Positions 63,626-64,000 of a DNA stretch of 64,000 nt are shown one piece after another. This stretch comes from Erwinia amylovora. GTDB lineage: Bacteria; Pseudomonadota; Gammaproteobacteria; Enterobacterales; Enterobacteriaceae. The notes beneath the pieces were generated by a model that was not told the DNA's origin, did no database searches, and saw only the letters and a list, made by a program, of their open reading frames with translations. The stretch is taken from positions 1,860,001-1,924,000 of the forward strand of contig NZ_CP066796.1 in assembly GCF_017161565.1 (NCBI RefSeq). Reading direction: 5' to 3'. The position numbers and the translations under genes were made by a program. The first letter of the stretch is position 1, and the number at the start of each line of letters is the position of its first letter.

Positions 63626-63898
63626 TCAGCGTGCGCAGCTACCGTTGAGTAATGCCCCTTCCGAACACCGGCGACCATTCTTTAACTGACACATCCCTAC
63701 CGAGCTACCATCCAGCTGGCGGGACAGCGCCAGCGTCCCTCCGGCATTCAGGCAGTTGTTCACCGCCAGGTCCGCCATCTCAACTCGGGCAGAAACGTGG
63801 GCGGCCGTCGCTTGCTGCGGCGGCTCATTATCGCTATTGCTACTGCAGGCAGATAGTAACAAACAGGTTGCCACCAACAACGATGTTGCTGCTTTCAT
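63626..63898 (-). CDS. DUF333 lipoprotein (YdbJ-like)
   Basis: A 90-residue lipoprotein with lipobox LLSAC (Cys18), then a DUF333 domain in which VNNCLNAGGTLALSRQLDGSSVGMCQLKNGRRCSEGALL shows the NPA/C-x-x-x-GG...G-x-C-x-L-x-x-G-R-x-C-x-E-W-like pattern (two cysteine pairs; residues about 51-84). E. coli YdbJ, near ldhA, has the same layout. The function is unknown. The rest of the window to 64000 shows no further gene. Confidence 0.8.
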   Translation of the reverse strand: MKAATSLLVATCLLLSACSSNSDNEPPQQATAAHVSARVEMADLAVNNCLNAGGTLALSRQLDGSSVGMCQLKNGRRCSEGALLNGSCAR

Positions 63899-64000
63899 GG
63901 GATTGACTCCGGGTCGGTAAGTGCTGGGTTGCGCTGGCCAGCATATGCCAGGTTGAGCAGCAGGTCGATAGGTGGGACGTAATTTTACAAAACCATTTCT

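Overview
The window comes from an enterobacterium and is most likely an Erwinia-type plant-associated member of the Erwiniaceae. That assignment is inference from gene order and protein similarity recognised by eye; no search was run. Backbone genes follow the enterobacterial order (glsB-sotB; smrA, fnr, uspE; ydgH-ydgI...rstA/rstB...asr-ydgU-ydgD; hrpA/azoR; ydbL-ynbE-ydbH/ldhA). Between them lie accessory blocks, several of which are visibly AT-richer than the backbone.

Left part (1-15.4 kb): a short AraC/MarA-type regulator, glutaminase and the SotB efflux pump. An organosulfur-scavenging cluster follows, read leftward: ssuD, sfnG-like, an FAD/NAD(P) protein, an NtaA/DszA-type monooxygenase, a truncated MFS transporter and an SfnB-like flavoprotein. 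It faces a sigma-54 activator whose C-terminus is an SsuA-like sulfonate-binding domain. A good -24/-12 promoter sits in front of ssuD, so the locus looks like a self-contained sense-and-assimilate module. A DppA-like binding protein and peptidase T are divergent next to it.

15.6-19.5 kb: two ORFs of unknown function that look like one roughly 1,300-residue protein, split at an in-phase A AAA AAA heptamer. The distal part carries an aspzincin-like HEGSH metalloprotease motif. This is the strongest candidate for an undescribed secreted toxin or effector. Next come a chemoreceptor, a carboxylesterase with an aromatic-acid MFS transporter, a membrane acyltransferase and a broken GH32 levanase/sucrase gene.

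27.3-38.5 kb: smrA, fnr, uspE; a presumed copper-related set (DUF2946 protein, TonB receptor, DUF2534 protein); a papain-like-fold orphan protein; ydgH, arcD-type antiporter and rstA.

38.5-46.3 kb: a decayed prophage-like island inserted exactly at the rstA/rstB junction and bounded by a 26-bp direct repeat (attL/attR). An internal att-like copy and duplicated flanking sequence show two tandem element ends. Each end has a different acyltransferase facing a related tail-fibre gene. One retains hicAB; the other carries a deletion scar of it. Between them is a degenerate operon of two PAAR-like proteins, a small linker protein and a papain-like cysteine-peptidase effector, probably type VI cargo. 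The island detaches rstB from rstA.

46.3-64 kb: rstB, an M32 carboxypeptidase, asr with a near-consensus RstA box and 51-bp repeats, ydgU, ydgD, amiD, hrpA, azoR, a short-chain dehydrogenase, the ydbL-ynbE-ydbH envelope lipid-bridge operon, ldhA and a DUF333 lipoprotein.
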